A stretch of DNA of 64,000 nt from Hydrogenoanaerobacterium saccharovorans (GCF_003814745.1 NZ_RKRD01000003.1:220026-284025); one strand, 5' to 3'; positions 44,449 to 53,451 are shown, counted from the stretch's first letter. The notes: generated from the sequence alone by a model not told the origin. Program-made: numbers and translations.

Positions 44449-45153
44449 ATGATGGGACTTTTTGGCGGTAATTACAATAAACCGGGACCGGGGATTGATA
44501 AAAACGCTCCCCCAAAAAAGGGACTGGCTTTGTTTTTCGACATATACATTCGTGCTTTTTGGGAGCTTATCAAGCTGAATTTGATTTTTCTGCTTTTTAG
44601 CATACCGATTGTCACAATCGGGCCTGCCTACGCGGCTATGAGCAAGGTGACTATGTTAATGATTCGTGAGCGCCCGTTTTTTGTGTTCGGCGATTTTTGG
44701 GCTGCATTTAAAGCCGAATTTAAGCAGTCGTTTATTACGGGATTATTGACAGCCGTACTCAGTATCATGATGATTGTGGGTATGCGCTTTTATCTTGCGG
44801 CGGCAGCACAAAACCAAATGATGTATGCCCTTTGGTTTCTGCTTGTTGCAATTTCGTTTATACTGGCGATGGCGTGTATTTATGTTTATCCGCTGATTGT
44901 AACAGTAAGCCTGCCTTTAAAAGCTATTTATAAAAATGCGATGCTGCTTAGTATTGTTTGTTTAAAACACAGTTTGCCCGCATTGTTGGTTATTATTGTT
45001 ATTGGCGGCGGGTGCTTTCTTTTCTTCCCATTTTCTATACCAATCATTTTGCTGTTGCTGTTTTCGCATATTGCGTTTATTTCAAGCTTTACAGCATGGC
45101 CGGGTATAAAAAAATATGTTGCAGGTGAAGATAACTCAGAACAAAACGATTAA
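44449..45153 (+). CDS. YesL/DUF624-family membrane protein
   Basis: 234 residues, about six hydrophobic segments. FFDIYIRAFWELIKLNLIFL near the start and PIVTIGPAYAAMSKVTMLMI next to it are typical of DUF624 (YesL), a family often found beside YesM/YesN regulators and sugar ABC genes. Its function is not known. Here it is not next to such a system: an ABC exporter lies on one side and ferritin on the other, though the maltodextrin locus starts 0.8 kb away. ATG 44449 has AGGGG 7 nt upstream; ATG 44452 is possible. Confidence 0.75.
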   Translation: MMGLFGGNYNKPGPGIDKNAPPKKGLALFFDIYIRAFWELIKLNLIFLLFSIPIVTIGPAYAAMSKVTMLMIRERPFFVFGDFWAAFKAEFKQSFITGLLTAVLSIMMIVGMRFYLAAAAQNQMMYALWFLLVAISFILAMACIYVYPLIVTVSLPLKAIYKNAMLLSIVCLKHSLPALLVIIVIGGGCFLFFPFSIPIILLLLFSHIAFISSFTAWPGIKKYVAGEDNSEQND

Positions 45154-45165
45154 TTATACCTGCTA

Positions 45166-45194
45166 TTGCAAATCATACCAAATTAGGGTATAAT
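45166..45194 (+). promoter_or_regulatory. Promoter of the ferritin gene
   Basis: TTGCAA (45166-45171), 17 nt, TATAAT (45189-45194), 40 nt before the ATG. Confidence 0.75.
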
Positions 45195-45234
45195 GAACTT
45201 ACAAAGTGAATTTACTGAAACAGGAGGTATTTTT

Positions 45235-45747
45235 ATGTTAAATAAGCAAGTTACCGCCCTATTGAATGATCAGATAAACAAGGAACTTTACTCTGCTTAT
45301 CTTTATCTTGATATGTCAAACTATTATTCCGAAGAAAGCCTCAACGGGTTTGAAAACTGGTTCTATGTGCAAACGCAGGAGGAACGCGACCACGCAATGC
45401 TGTTCCGTACCTATCTTCTCAACAACGGCGAAAAGGTAACCCTTGAAGCTGTGGCAAAGCCGAATATTACCTTTACCGATTTTAAAATGCCGCTTACCGC
45501 TGCGCTCGAACACGAAAGAGAAGTAACTGCGTCCATTAACAATATTTATGCAGCTGCTTACGAGGCCAAAGATTTTCGTACCATGCAGTTTTTGGATTGG
45601 TTCGTAAAAGAGCAGGGAGAAGAAGAAAAAAGCACCGAAGATTTGGTAAAGCGTTTTGAACTGTTCGGCAACGATGCCAAAGGGTTGTATATGCTGGATG
45701 CCGAGCTTGGCGCAAGAGTGTATGCTGCCCCGTCCTTAGTACTATAA
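45235..45747 (+). CDS. ftnA: Ferritin, iron-storage protein (FtnA type)
   Basis: 170 residues, four-helix bundle. Ferroxidase-site residues are visible: Glu in NKELYSAYLYLD, the EERDHA pair on helix B, Glu in EHEREVTASI and the acidic FVKEQGEEEKS on helix D. This is a non-haem bacterial ferritin that stores iron and protects against oxygen. The frame is open 14 codons upstream, but AGGAGG lies 8 nt before ATG 45235. It has its own strong promoter and terminator. No Fur-box-like repeat is obvious at the promoter. Confidence 0.92.
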   Translation: MLNKQVTALLNDQINKELYSAYLYLDMSNYYSEESLNGFENWFYVQTQEERDHAMLFRTYLLNNGEKVTLEAVAKPNITFTDFKMPLTAALEHEREVTASINNIYAAAYEAKDFRTMQFLDWFVKEQGEEEKSTEDLVKRFELFGNDAKGLYMLDAELGARVYAAPSLVL

Positions 45748-45759
45748 ATTAAATCGGAT

Positions 45760-45797
45760 AAAAGCGAGCCTGTTTTGCTGACAGGCTCGCTTTTTTG
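45760..45797 (+). terminator. Terminator of the ferritin gene
   Basis: AAAAGCGAGCCTGT and ACAGGCTCGCTTTT pair perfectly around seven bases and continue into T residues. Confidence 0.9.
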
Positions 45798-45872
45798 CGC
45801 TCTTTTTTCCGGCATGTTTAACAAAACAAAACTTACATATTGATATCTTCTCACAAAACAAGCAAATCCCTA

Positions 45873-45901
45873 TTGAAAACCGATATAAATTATGATAACA
45901 T
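45873..45901 (+). promoter_or_regulatory. Promoter of the lacI-like gene
   Basis: TTGAAA (45873-45878), 17 nt, TAACAT (45896-45901). Transcription would start near 45908, just before operator 1. Confidence 0.5.
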
Positions 45902-45914
45902 TATTTCATAAAGT

Positions 45915-45937
45915 ATTGGAAACGTTACCGGTATCAA
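45915..45937 (+). promoter_or_regulatory. LacI-type operator 1
   Basis: Contains GTTACC directly joined to GGTATC (45924-45935), flanked by TTGG and CAA. The half-site CGGTATCAA is identical to that in operator 2 at 47023-47031. It lies just downstream of the predicted transcript start, so the repressor would block its own gene. Confidence 0.55.
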
Positions 45938-45963
45938 TACCAATGGAGTTTCGGAGAAAGACG

Positions 45964-47022
45964 GTGGAGAAAATTTCTGAAGTAAATATTAAGGATATTG
46001 CCCGCTTTGCTGGTGTGGGGGTCAGTACTGTATCGCGCGTTATAAACAATCATCCCGATGTCAATAAAGAAACAAAAGAACGCGTTATGGCAGTGATAGA
46101 AAAACATCATTATGTGCCCAACAACAGTGCGCGCAATTTAAAACGCAATCAATCCAATACGATTGGTGTGCTGATTAAGGGGATTACCAACCCGTTTTTT
46201 TCTCGCATGATCAAGGTGATTGAGAAAGAGATTACCCGCCGTAAATATTCTATGATATTGCATCAGGTAGAGTCGGATGCAGATGAAATCGATTCGGCAA
46301 TCGAGCTTTCTATGGAGAAAAAACTCAAGGGCATCATCTTTTTAGGCGGCTGTTTCAATCATTCGCAACAAAAGCTTGCGGCAATTAAAATTCCTTTTGT
46401 GCTTACCACCATTACTTCGCTGGATGACAGCGTTGATAAAACGGTTTTTTCTAGTATCAGCATCGATGACTTTGCAGAGGCATACAAAGCGGTAGATTAC
46501 ATCTGCAAAGCAGGGCACAGAGAAATTGCAATTATTTCGGCTGCACCCGATGATCAAAGCATCGGCTGGCTGCGCTTGGAGGGCTACAAAAAAGCGCTTG
46601 AAGATAACGGCATTCCGGTAGAAGCACAAAAGATTGTTTCGACCGGCGAGTTTTCGTTGCAATGCGGTTATGACAGCATAAATAAACTGCTTAGCCAAAC
46701 CAGATTTACATGTGTATTTTGTATTTCGGATATGCTGGCAATGGGTGCTGCAAAAGCACTGCTGGATTCCGGTAAAAAAATACCCGATGATGTTTCTGTC
46801 GTCGGCTTTGACGGGTTGGAAATGGCACGGTTTTATTCTCCTTCCATCACCACAATTTATCAGCCGGACGAGGCAATGGCGCTGGACAGTGTAAAAACTT
46901 TGATGGATGTATTGGAAAACGAAGGGGTGCATCGGCACGTAAAATTTGATGCCACCTTGATAGAGGGCGAAAGTTTCCGCCCTTTAAACGGCGAGCGGTC
47001 TGACAACGCATTGTTACCGTAA
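45964..47022 (+). CDS. LacI-family transcription repressor
   Basis: About 352 residues. The N-terminal helix-turn-helix reads VNIKDIARFAGVGVSTVSRV and the hinge NNSARNLKRNQSNTIGV; the rest is a periplasmic-binding-like sugar sensor (FDGLEMARFYSPSITTI is a typical late segment). It precedes a binding protein, two permeases and two glucan enzymes and very likely represses them until an alpha-glucan signal binds. The frame is open to ATG 45892, but that lies inside the promoter; GTG 45964 has CGGAG 7 nt upstream and puts the helix-turn-helix at the usual distance from the N-terminus. Confidence 0.87.
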   Translation: MEKISEVNIKDIARFAGVGVSTVSRVINNHPDVNKETKERVMAVIEKHHYVPNNSARNLKRNQSNTIGVLIKGITNPFFSRMIKVIEKEITRRKYSMILHQVESDADEIDSAIELSMEKKLKGIIFLGGCFNHSQQKLAAIKIPFVLTTITSLDDSVDKTVFSSISIDDFAEAYKAVDYICKAGHREIAIISAAPDDQSIGWLRLEGYKKALEDNGIPVEAQKIVSTGEFSLQCGYDSINKLLSQTRFTCVFCISDMLAMGAAKALLDSGKKIPDDVSVVGFDGLEMARFYSPSITTIYQPDEAMALDSVKTLMDVLENEGVHRHVKFDATLIEGESFRPLNGERSDNALLP

Positions 47023-47031
47023 CGGTATCAA
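47011..47031 (+). promoter_or_regulatory. LacI-type operator 2, centred on the repressor stop codon
   Basis: Half-sites TTGTTACCG (47011-47019) and CGGTATCAA (47023-47031) form a palindrome with one mismatch, with the TAA stop codon of the repressor as its three-base centre. It shares its right half-site with operator 1 and lies 37 nt before the binding-protein gene. Confidence 0.6.
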
Positions 47032-47067
47032 CATAAATTACAAAATATTGAGGAAAGAGGTACCCTT

Positions 47068-48417
47068 ATGTTTAAGAAAGTATTGGCAATGGTTCTGTCT
47101 CTGACAATGGCAGCAGCGCTGTTTACAGGCTGTGGTTCCGCCCCAAAAACCGAAGCCGGCACTCCTGAAAACGGTGATTCATCCGCAGCACCTGCGGCTG
47201 AAGAGGTTACACTGAATATCTTCCAATTTAAGGTGGAAATTCAAGAAGCCCTTGAAAAATCAATGGCAACTTATATGGAATCTCACCCCAATGTGAAAAT
47301 TAACTTAAAAACCGTTGGCGGCGGTGATGATTACGGCGCTGCACTCAAGGCAGAAATGCAGTCTGAGGAGCCTACTATCTTTAACTGTGGCGGCCCGCAG
47401 GATATCTACGACTGGCAAGAGAAACTGGAAGACTTATCGGCCGAGCCGTGGGTTTCAAAAGCGGTGGAGGGCACCCTTGGCGGTGTTACCGTTGACGGTA
47501 AGGTTTATGGTATGCCGTATGCCATCGAAGGGTACGGATTTACCTGCAACAAAGAGATTATGGAAGCTGCCGGTGTTGATATCAGCAAAATCAACTCGTA
47601 CGATGCACTGGAGGCAGCTTGCAAAACAATCGATGCAAAAATCAAAGACGGTTCGCTGAAAGAAAAATATCCCGACTTGAAGGCTGTTTTTGCATTGCCT
47701 GCGAAAGAAACCTGGATTGTAGGCACCCATGCAGTCAATGTACCGCTCAGCCAGGAGTTTGACAGTGTTTTGGATGCGTTCTCTGCTAAAACCGTTGACT
47801 TTAAATACGCCGACGGCTACAAAGCGCTGATTGACTTACAGGCAAATTACTCTGAATATGCAAACGATAAAGGTAAACTCAATGCAATGGATTACTCTAC
47901 GCAGGTGAAAGAAGACTTTTCACTCGAAAAAGTTGTTATGATTCAGCAGGGTAACTGGATTTACAACGATGTGAACAGCATGGATGCTAAAGTTGCCCAA
48001 AAGCTTGATATTCTGCCTATGCCGATCAAAGGGGCAAAAGAAGATTCCATCCCAGTTGGTGTTCCGAACTATTGGGTAATCAACAAAGACTCTACCGATG
48101 CACAGAAAGCAGCAGCGAAAGATTTCTTAAATTGGCTGTATACCTCAGAAGAAGGTATGAATATTGTTGTGAATGAGTTCTTCTTTATTCCGCCGTTTAC
48201 CGGTTACACCGCAGAGCCTGCAGACCCTCTCGGCAAAGCAGTTAAGAGATATGCAGACGCAGGCAAGACACTTCCTTGGGTGTTCCAAGGCTGCCCCACC
48301 GGTAACTGGGTGATGGATGTTATGGGTACAAACGTACAAAAATATTTGGCAGGTGAATTTACCTGGCAGCAGACAATTGACGATGCAAAGGCACAATGGG
48401 AGCAAAGAAGAAAATAA
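47068..48417 (+). CDS. Maltodextrin-type ABC importer binding lipoprotein
   Basis: 449 residues. The signal peptide ends in the lipobox LFTGC (Cys22), then a Ser/Ala/Glu/Pro linker and a family 1 solute-binding body (VTLNIFQFKVEIQEALEKSM at the start, KAAAKDFLNWLYTSEEGMNI and PWVFQGCPTGNW near the end). It is anchored outside and delivers sugar to the permeases at 48566 and 49432. With malQ and a GH13 enzyme in the same operon, alpha-1,4-glucans are the likely ligand. GGAAAGAGG precedes the ATG. Confidence 0.87.
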   Translation: MFKKVLAMVLSLTMAAALFTGCGSAPKTEAGTPENGDSSAAPAAEEVTLNIFQFKVEIQEALEKSMATYMESHPNVKINLKTVGGGDDYGAALKAEMQSEEPTIFNCGGPQDIYDWQEKLEDLSAEPWVSKAVEGTLGGVTVDGKVYGMPYAIEGYGFTCNKEIMEAAGVDISKINSYDALEAACKTIDAKIKDGSLKEKYPDLKAVFALPAKETWIVGTHAVNVPLSQEFDSVLDAFSAKTVDFKYADGYKALIDLQANYSEYANDKGKLNAMDYSTQVKEDFSLEKVVMIQQGNWIYNDVNSMDAKVAQKLDILPMPIKGAKEDSIPVGVPNYWVINKDSTDAQKAAAKDFLNWLYTSEEGMNIVVNEFFFIPPFTGYTAEPADPLGKAVKRYADAGKTLPWVFQGCPTGNWVMDVMGTNVQKYLAGEFTWQQTIDDAKAQWEQRRK

Positions 48418-48426
48418 AATTATATT

Positions 48427-48492
48427 TATCGTATCTGAAAGTGTAAATGTATTGAGGGGACGAAAAGTCCCCTCAAGTTTTAAGATACGATA
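48427..48492 (+). terminator. Nested double hairpin between binding-protein and permease genes
   Basis: The inner hairpin is TTGAGGGGAC-GAAAA-GTCCCCTCAA followed by GTTTT; an outer perfect stem TATCGTATCT (48427-48436) with AGATACGATA (48483-48492) encloses it. Partial termination or mRNA protection would keep the binding protein in excess of the permeases. Confidence 0.75.
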
Positions 48493-48565
48493 TGAGCACG
48501 TTTATTTTCGGCTTGTGCAGCAAACACTAAAGCAGATATAGAAACGATTATGCGAGGTGACATTG

Positions 48566-49432
48566 ATGAAAAAGTCAAAAATAGGGTTTTGGGGATTTGT
48601 TTTTCCGGTATTGTTCGCTTTTGTAGCCGTGCAGCTTATCCCTACCATCATCGGTTTGGGGTTTTCTTTTACCGATTGGAACGGCATCAGCTCAAAGCTG
48701 AATTTTATCGGTTTTACAAATTATATCAAAGTCTTTACGGGTGACCCCGAATTTATCAATGCGTTTGTATTTACAGCAAAATTTGCTGTTGTTTCCGTCA
48801 TCTCGGTAAATGCAGTTGGTTTTGTGCTGGCTCTTATTGTAACGCAAGGTTTTAAAGGCTCGAATTTTCTTCGTGCAGTATTTTTTATGCCGAATCTCAT
48901 TGGAGGCATTCTGCTTGGCTTTACCTGGCAGTTTATTTTTACCAAGGTGTTTCAAAGCTTGGGCGACCTGTTTCATGTCGGTTTTTTGGATGGTTGGTTA
49001 TCTACCCCGGAAACAGGGTTTTGGGGCTTGGTCATCGTAACCACATGGCAGCTTGCAGGCTATATGATGATTATTTATATTGCGTCGATTCAGAATATTC
49101 CGGATTCCCTTAAGGAAGCTGCTCAAATAGACGGTGCCGGCGCCTGGAAACGCCTCACCAAAATTACCATTCCGCTGATTGCTCCCGCATTTACAATCGG
49201 GCTGTTCTTATCGCTTTCAAACTCTTTTAAGCTGTTTGACCAAAACCTCTCGCTAACAGGCGGCAACCCTTACAAATCCACACAAATGCTTGCGCTCAAC
49301 ATCTATAATACCGCGTTTTCTTACAACGACCTTGGTTTGGCACAGGCAAAAGCGGTTGTTTTCCTCATAGTAGTAGCAGCAATCAGTTTAACCCAACTCT
49401 ACTTCAGTAAAAAGAGGGAGGTTGAGATGTAA
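48566..49432 (+). CDS. Maltodextrin-type ABC permease (MalF-like)
   Basis: 288 residues, six membrane segments. The EAA loop reads LKEAAQIDGAGAWKRLTKIT, and the N-terminus (FVFPVLFAFVAVQLIPTIIG) is the usual first helix. It pairs with the next gene, whose ATG overlaps this stop codon. ATG 48566 is favoured over GTG 48557 because GAGGTG is 6 nt before it. No ATPase gene lies in the operon, as is common where one MsmK-like ATPase serves several importers. Confidence 0.88.
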   Translation: MKKSKIGFWGFVFPVLFAFVAVQLIPTIIGLGFSFTDWNGISSKLNFIGFTNYIKVFTGDPEFINAFVFTAKFAVVSVISVNAVGFVLALIVTQGFKGSNFLRAVFFMPNLIGGILLGFTWQFIFTKVFQSLGDLFHVGFLDGWLSTPETGFWGLVIVTTWQLAGYMMIIYIASIQNIPDSLKEAAQIDGAGAWKRLTKITIPLIAPAFTIGLFLSLSNSFKLFDQNLSLTGGNPYKSTQMLALNIYNTAFSYNDLGLAQAKAVVFLIVVAAISLTQLYFSKKREVEM

Positions 49433-50451
49433 TGAAGCAGCAAAAAACAGCTCGTATTGCAACGGCTTTGGCGGGCTCAATTCTCGGTATCCTCTTTTTG
49501 TTTCCGCTGTATGTATTGGCGGTAAACTCGTTTAAAACCCAAAAAGGTATTTTTAAAAATGTTCTTGCTTTCCCCGGTGCAGATTATCTCTCTTTAAAAA
49601 ACTACCCCGAAGCATTTGAAAAACTCGATTTTATACAGTCTTTGGGCAATTCGTTGTTGATTACCATTGTTTCAACCATACTGATTGTTGTGCTTACTGC
49701 CATGGCGGCTTGGGTACTGGTACGATATAAAATGAAGTTGAGTACCGTTATTTTTATGACATTTGCAACTGCAATGCTTATTCCGTTTCAGTGCGTCATG
49801 CTGCCGTTGGTACGTTTGATGAGCACCCCTAGTTACATTACGGCACTGATTGTTATAGCCGAATTGTATATTGCATTTATTCTTTCGCTGGCGATAGGGG
49901 CTTCTCTTGAAAAAAAGTTGGGCAAACAAAAGTCAAAGCTGATTTCTTACGTGGCATTCGCGTTGATTGCCGTCATCCTTATTGCGGCATCACTTGCTTA
50001 TATAAGCGGGCAGAAAAACTTTACTGCGCTTAACCGCTTTGGGCTTATTTTTATGTATATTGGTTTTGGTGCAAGCCTGTCTATCATTTTATTCCACGGC
50101 TTTATTAAAAATGTACCTCTAGAGCTGGAAGAAGCGGCTACCATCGACGGTTGCAGCCCGTTTCGTACCTTTTGGCAGGTGGTGTTTCCGCTTCTTAAAA
50201 CCATTGCCATTACGGTCGCCATCCTTAATATTATGTGGATATGGAATGATTTTCTGTTACCTCAGCTTACGATTAATAAGGCAGGTTGGCAGACGATTCC
50301 GCTCAAAACCTATTTCTTTTTCGGGCAATTTTCAAAGCGCTGGGATCTTGCCACAGCGGGGCTGATTATGGGTATGCTGCCCATCGTTGTTTTCTACCTG
50401 TTTTGTCAAAAGTATATTGTCAAAGGGATTACAGACGGCGCTATCAAATAA
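49432..50451 (+). CDS. ABC permease (MalG-like) with an extra two-helix insertion
   Basis: 339 residues, about 60 more than related permeases. The normal parts are present: the first helix (GILFLFPLYVLAVNSFK), the EAA loop LELEEAATIDGCSPFRTFWQ and the end KYIVKGITDGAIK. Between VMLPLVRLM and LNRFGLIFMYIG, where relatives have only a few residues, about 65 residues are inserted (about 124-190), including two hydrophobic stretches (ALIVIAELYIAFILSLAIGA and YVAFALIAVILIAASLAYIS) joined by a Lys-rich loop. The ATG overlaps the stop of the previous gene (TAATG). The insertion is in frame and shows no sign of decay. Confidence 0.85.
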   Translation: MKQQKTARIATALAGSILGILFLFPLYVLAVNSFKTQKGIFKNVLAFPGADYLSLKNYPEAFEKLDFIQSLGNSLLITIVSTILIVVLTAMAAWVLVRYKMKLSTVIFMTFATAMLIPFQCVMLPLVRLMSTPSYITALIVIAELYIAFILSLAIGASLEKKLGKQKSKLISYVAFALIAVILIAASLAYISGQKNFTALNRFGLIFMYIGFGASLSIILFHGFIKNVPLELEEAATIDGCSPFRTFWQVVFPLLKTIAITVAILNIMWIWNDFLLPQLTINKAGWQTIPLKTYFFFGQFSKRWDLATAGLIMGMLPIVVFYLFCQKYIVKGITDGAIK

Positions 50452-50466
50452 AGAGGAGTCTTTCCA

Positions 50467-51933
50467 ATGAGAAGCAGCGGTATTTTACTGCATATCAGCA
50501 GTTTGCCATCCCCTTACGGTATTGGTACATTCGGCAGGCAGGCTTACCAATTTGTCGATTTTTTGCGTGCGGCAGGGCAGCGTTATTGGCAGCTGCTGCC
50601 GCTTGGGCAAACCGGTTTTGGCGATTCACCCTACCAGTCGTTTTCTGTTTTTGCCGGCAACCCTTATTTTATAGATTTGGTTACACTGTGTGAAGAGGGG
50701 ATGCTTACAAACGAAGAATGCAATGCTTACGATTGGGGCAGCGATGAAAAAGCGGTTGATTATGCAAAGATATTCCACAACCGCTATGCTTTGTTGTGGA
50801 AAGCTTATCGGCGATTTGAGAATAAGCAGGCACTGGATGAATTCCGAACTGAAAACAGCGGTTGGATTGAGGATTACGCGCTGTATATGGCGGTAAAATC
50901 AAAAATGGGTCTTCGTGCATGGACAGAATGGGACGAAGACATTAAACTGCGAAAACCCGAGGCAGTGCAGCAATACAAAGCGCAGCTTGCCGATGACATT
51001 GAATATTATATCTTTTTACAGTACTTGTTTTTTAAACAGTGGTATGCGCTGAAAGCATATGCAAACAAAAACAATGTAGAAATTATTGGCGACATGCCCA
51101 TTTATGTTGCAGCTGACAGCGCAGATACTTGGGCGAACAGCGAAATTTTTTTGCTGGATGAACACAAAAATCTTATTGATGTGGCAGGGGTTCCTCCAGA
51201 CGGATTTTCCGCAACGGGGCAGCTTTGGGGTAATCCGCTTTATCGGTGGGATTATCTCAAACAAACCAACTACGATTGGTGGGTAAAACGCCTGAAAGCC
51301 GCTTCGCACATATACGATGTAACCAGAATTGACCACTTTCGCGGGTTAGAAAGCTATTATGCCATCCCCTATGGCGATAAAACCGCAGAAAACGGCGAGT
51401 GGCGCAAAGGGCCGGGTTATCACTTTTTCGAGAGCATTCTGCCCCAGCTTGGCAATATAAGGCTGATAGCCGAAGACCTTGGCTATCTCACAGAAGGTGT
51501 GCACGAACTCCGCCGCAAAACAGGTTACCCGGGCATGAAAATATTGGAGTTTGCATTTGATTCGCGTGAGGCAAGCGATTACCTGCCGCACAATTACAAC
51601 AAAAACTGTGTAGTATATACCGGTACGCACGATAACGATACGGTACGCGGATGGTTTTCGAGCGCATCCGGTGAGGATGTGGCTTTTGCCCGCCGCTACC
51701 TCAACATAACAAACGATAAAAACGGCATTTGGGAGTTTATCCGTGCTGCAATGGCGAGCGTAGCCAATTTGGCTGTGGTACAAATGCAAGATTATCTTAA
51801 CTTGGATTCGCATGCACGTATGAACACGCCGTCTACCATAGGCGGCAACTGGCGCTGGCGGCTTTCGCCCAACGCACTTGCTCCCGAACTTGCAAAGCGT
51901 ATTGGCGATATAACACATCTGTACGGCAGATAA
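50467..51933 (+). CDS. malQ: 4-alpha-glucanotransferase (GH77, amylomaltase)
   Basis: 488 residues. RSSGILLHISSLPSPYGIGT and WQLLPLGQTGFGDSPYQSFS are the standard N-terminal motifs of MalQ; the catalytic nucleophile Asp is in VTRIDHFRGL, the acid/base Glu in LIAEDLGYLT, and the third carboxylate in GTHDNDTVRGW. It transfers alpha-1,4-glucan chains between maltodextrins, releasing glucose. AGAGGAG precedes the ATG, and the gene lies 15 nt after the permease gene, within the operon. Confidence 0.94.
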   Translation: MRSSGILLHISSLPSPYGIGTFGRQAYQFVDFLRAAGQRYWQLLPLGQTGFGDSPYQSFSVFAGNPYFIDLVTLCEEGMLTNEECNAYDWGSDEKAVDYAKIFHNRYALLWKAYRRFENKQALDEFRTENSGWIEDYALYMAVKSKMGLRAWTEWDEDIKLRKPEAVQQYKAQLADDIEYYIFLQYLFFKQWYALKAYANKNNVEIIGDMPIYVAADSADTWANSEIFLLDEHKNLIDVAGVPPDGFSATGQLWGNPLYRWDYLKQTNYDWWVKRLKAASHIYDVTRIDHFRGLESYYAIPYGDKTAENGEWRKGPGYHFFESILPQLGNIRLIAEDLGYLTEGVHELRRKTGYPGMKILEFAFDSREASDYLPHNYNKNCVVYTGTHDNDTVRGWFSSASGEDVAFARRYLNITNDKNGIWEFIRAAMASVANLAVVQMQDYLNLDSHARMNTPSTIGGNWRWRLSPNALAPELAKRIGDITHLYGR

Positions 51934-51980
51934 CAAAAGTGCTGCCGATTTTAATTTTACCAATCCCCTTTCTAATAAAC

Positions 51981-52022
51981 AGTAAATCACCTCGCAGCCT
52001 AAAAGTTGCGGGGTGATTTACT
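51981..52022 (+). terminator. Hairpin after malQ
   Basis: AGTAAATCACCTCGCA pairs with TGCGGGGTGATTTACT (one G-T pair) around ten bases. No T-run follows, so termination may be weak. Confidence 0.55.
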
Positions 52023-52050
52023 ATACATCTAACCTTACTATGATAGTTTG

Positions 52051-52078
52051 TTGCATTCAAAATTCATTGATATATAAT
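52051..52078 (+). promoter_or_regulatory. Promoter of the GH13 gene
   Basis: TTGCAT (52051-52056), 16 nt, TATAAT (52073-52078), 63 nt before the ATG. Confidence 0.65.
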
Positions 52079-52140
52079 AAAATTAATTGTTCCTCATTTT
52101 ACTTTTTTGCATCTGTCTTTAACATAAGGAGGATTTGTAT

Positions 52141-53451
52141 ATGTGGGCTTACGGAAGTGTATTTTATCAGATAGTTCCGCTCGGCTTTTGCGGTGCTCCG
52201 CTCGAAAATGACGGTATGATTGTACCTCGTATCAAAAAAACGGAGGGATGGATTGAGCATATTTTACAACTGGGTGCCAACGCGGTTTATTTTTGCCCTG
52301 TATTCGAGTCGGATTGCCATGGCTACGATACACGCGACTATACAAAGGTGGACTGCCGCCTTGGCAGTAATAATGATTTTGCATCGGTTTGCCGATTGCT
52401 TCATGCAAAAGGCATTAAAATAGTGCTGGATGGTGTGTTTAACCACGTGGGGCGCGGCTTTTGGGCGTTTCAAGATGTATTGCGGAATCGCGAAAACTCA
52501 CCCTATCAAGATTGGTTCTATATCAATTTTGATGGCAACAGCAATTACAACGACGGTCTTTGGTACGAAGGGTGGGAGGGCCACTTTGAATTGGTAAAGC
52601 TGAATTTAAGAAACCCTGCCGTTGTTGAGCATTTGTTTTCTTGCATACGCGGCTGGGTAAACGAATTTGATATTGACGGGCTCCGTTTGGACGTAGCATA
52701 TTGTTTGGACCATGATTTTGTGGTAAGTCTGCGCAGCTTTTGCGATAAATTAAAACCTGATTTTTTTCTCGTTGGCGAAATGCTGCACGGGGATTACAAC
52801 CAGCTTGTAAATGATAGGATGCTGCACAGTGCAACAAATTACGAATGCTACAAAGGGCTTTACTCCAGTTTTAACAGCCTCAATCTATTTGAGATTACCC
52901 ACAGCTTGCTGCGTCAATTTGGTGAAGAGCAGTGGGCATTGTACCGCGGCAAGCACCTTTTATGCTTTGTCGATAACCATGACGTGTCACGAATTGCAAG
53001 TAACCTTACCAGCCCGCAGCATTTGCCGCTGATTTATGGGCTGCTTTTTGCAATGCCGGGCATTCCTTGTGTTTATTACGGCAGTGAATGGGGGGCACAG
53101 GGTGCAAAACAGCAAGGTGGCGACAGCAACCTGCGCCCTTGTTTTGATGCACCGCAATGCAACACTCTCACCGCTTTTATTTCTAAGCTGGCTACGGTAC
53201 ATCGTCAAAGCAAGGCGTTGTGCTACGGTGGTTTTCGGTCGATTGTGCTTACCAATAAACAATTGATTTTTGAGCGCGAATACGACGGTGAAAGAGTGCT
53301 TGTCGCCCTGAATATCGATAGCGAAACCTATACAGCACATTTTGATGCCAATGCAGGCACTGCAAAAAATTTACTTAACGAAGAAATACACGATTTTGGG
53401 GGAGGCAGCGCGCTGCCGCCGTACAGTATTGCTTATTGGCAAGTTATTTAA
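52141..53451 (+). CDS. GH13 alpha-amylase-family enzyme, probably a maltodextrin hydrolase
   Basis: 436 residues without signal peptide, so intracellular. The four GH13 regions are present: DGVFNH, GLRLDVAY (nucleophile Asp184), FLVGEMLHG (acid/base Glu213) and CFVDNHD (Asp281). It is shorter than typical cyclomaltodextrinases (about 580) because the N-terminal starch-binding-like domain is missing; the catalytic barrel begins directly. Cytoplasmic cleavage of imported maltodextrins next to MalQ is the likely role. ATG 52141 lies 8 nt after AAGGAGG; TTG two codons upstream is too close. Confidence 0.85.
   Translation: MWAYGSVFYQIVPLGFCGAPLENDGMIVPRIKKTEGWIEHILQLGANAVYFCPVFESDCHGYDTRDYTKVDCRLGSNNDFASVCRLLHAKGIKIVLDGVFNHVGRGFWAFQDVLRNRENSPYQDWFYINFDGNSNYNDGLWYEGWEGHFELVKLNLRNPAVVEHLFSCIRGWVNEFDIDGLRLDVAYCLDHDFVVSLRSFCDKLKPDFFLVGEMLHGDYNQLVNDRMLHSATNYECYKGLYSSFNSLNLFEITHSLLRQFGEEQWALYRGKHLLCFVDNHDVSRIASNLTSPQHLPLIYGLLFAMPGIPCVYYGSEWGAQGAKQQGGDSNLRPCFDAPQCNTLTAFISKLATVHRQSKALCYGGFRSIVLTNKQLIFEREYDGERVLVALNIDSETYTAHFDANAGTAKNLLNEEIHDFGGGSALPPYSIAYWQVI

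Noticed and set aside
45892..45963. ATG start for the LacI-like repressor at 45892
   Set aside because: It overlaps the predicted promoter -10 and would add residues absent from LacI proteins; GTG 45964 has a ribosome site.
51346..51990. Minus-strand open frame of 214 codons inside malQ
   Set aside because: Shadow of malQ; no ribosome site and no recognisable domain.
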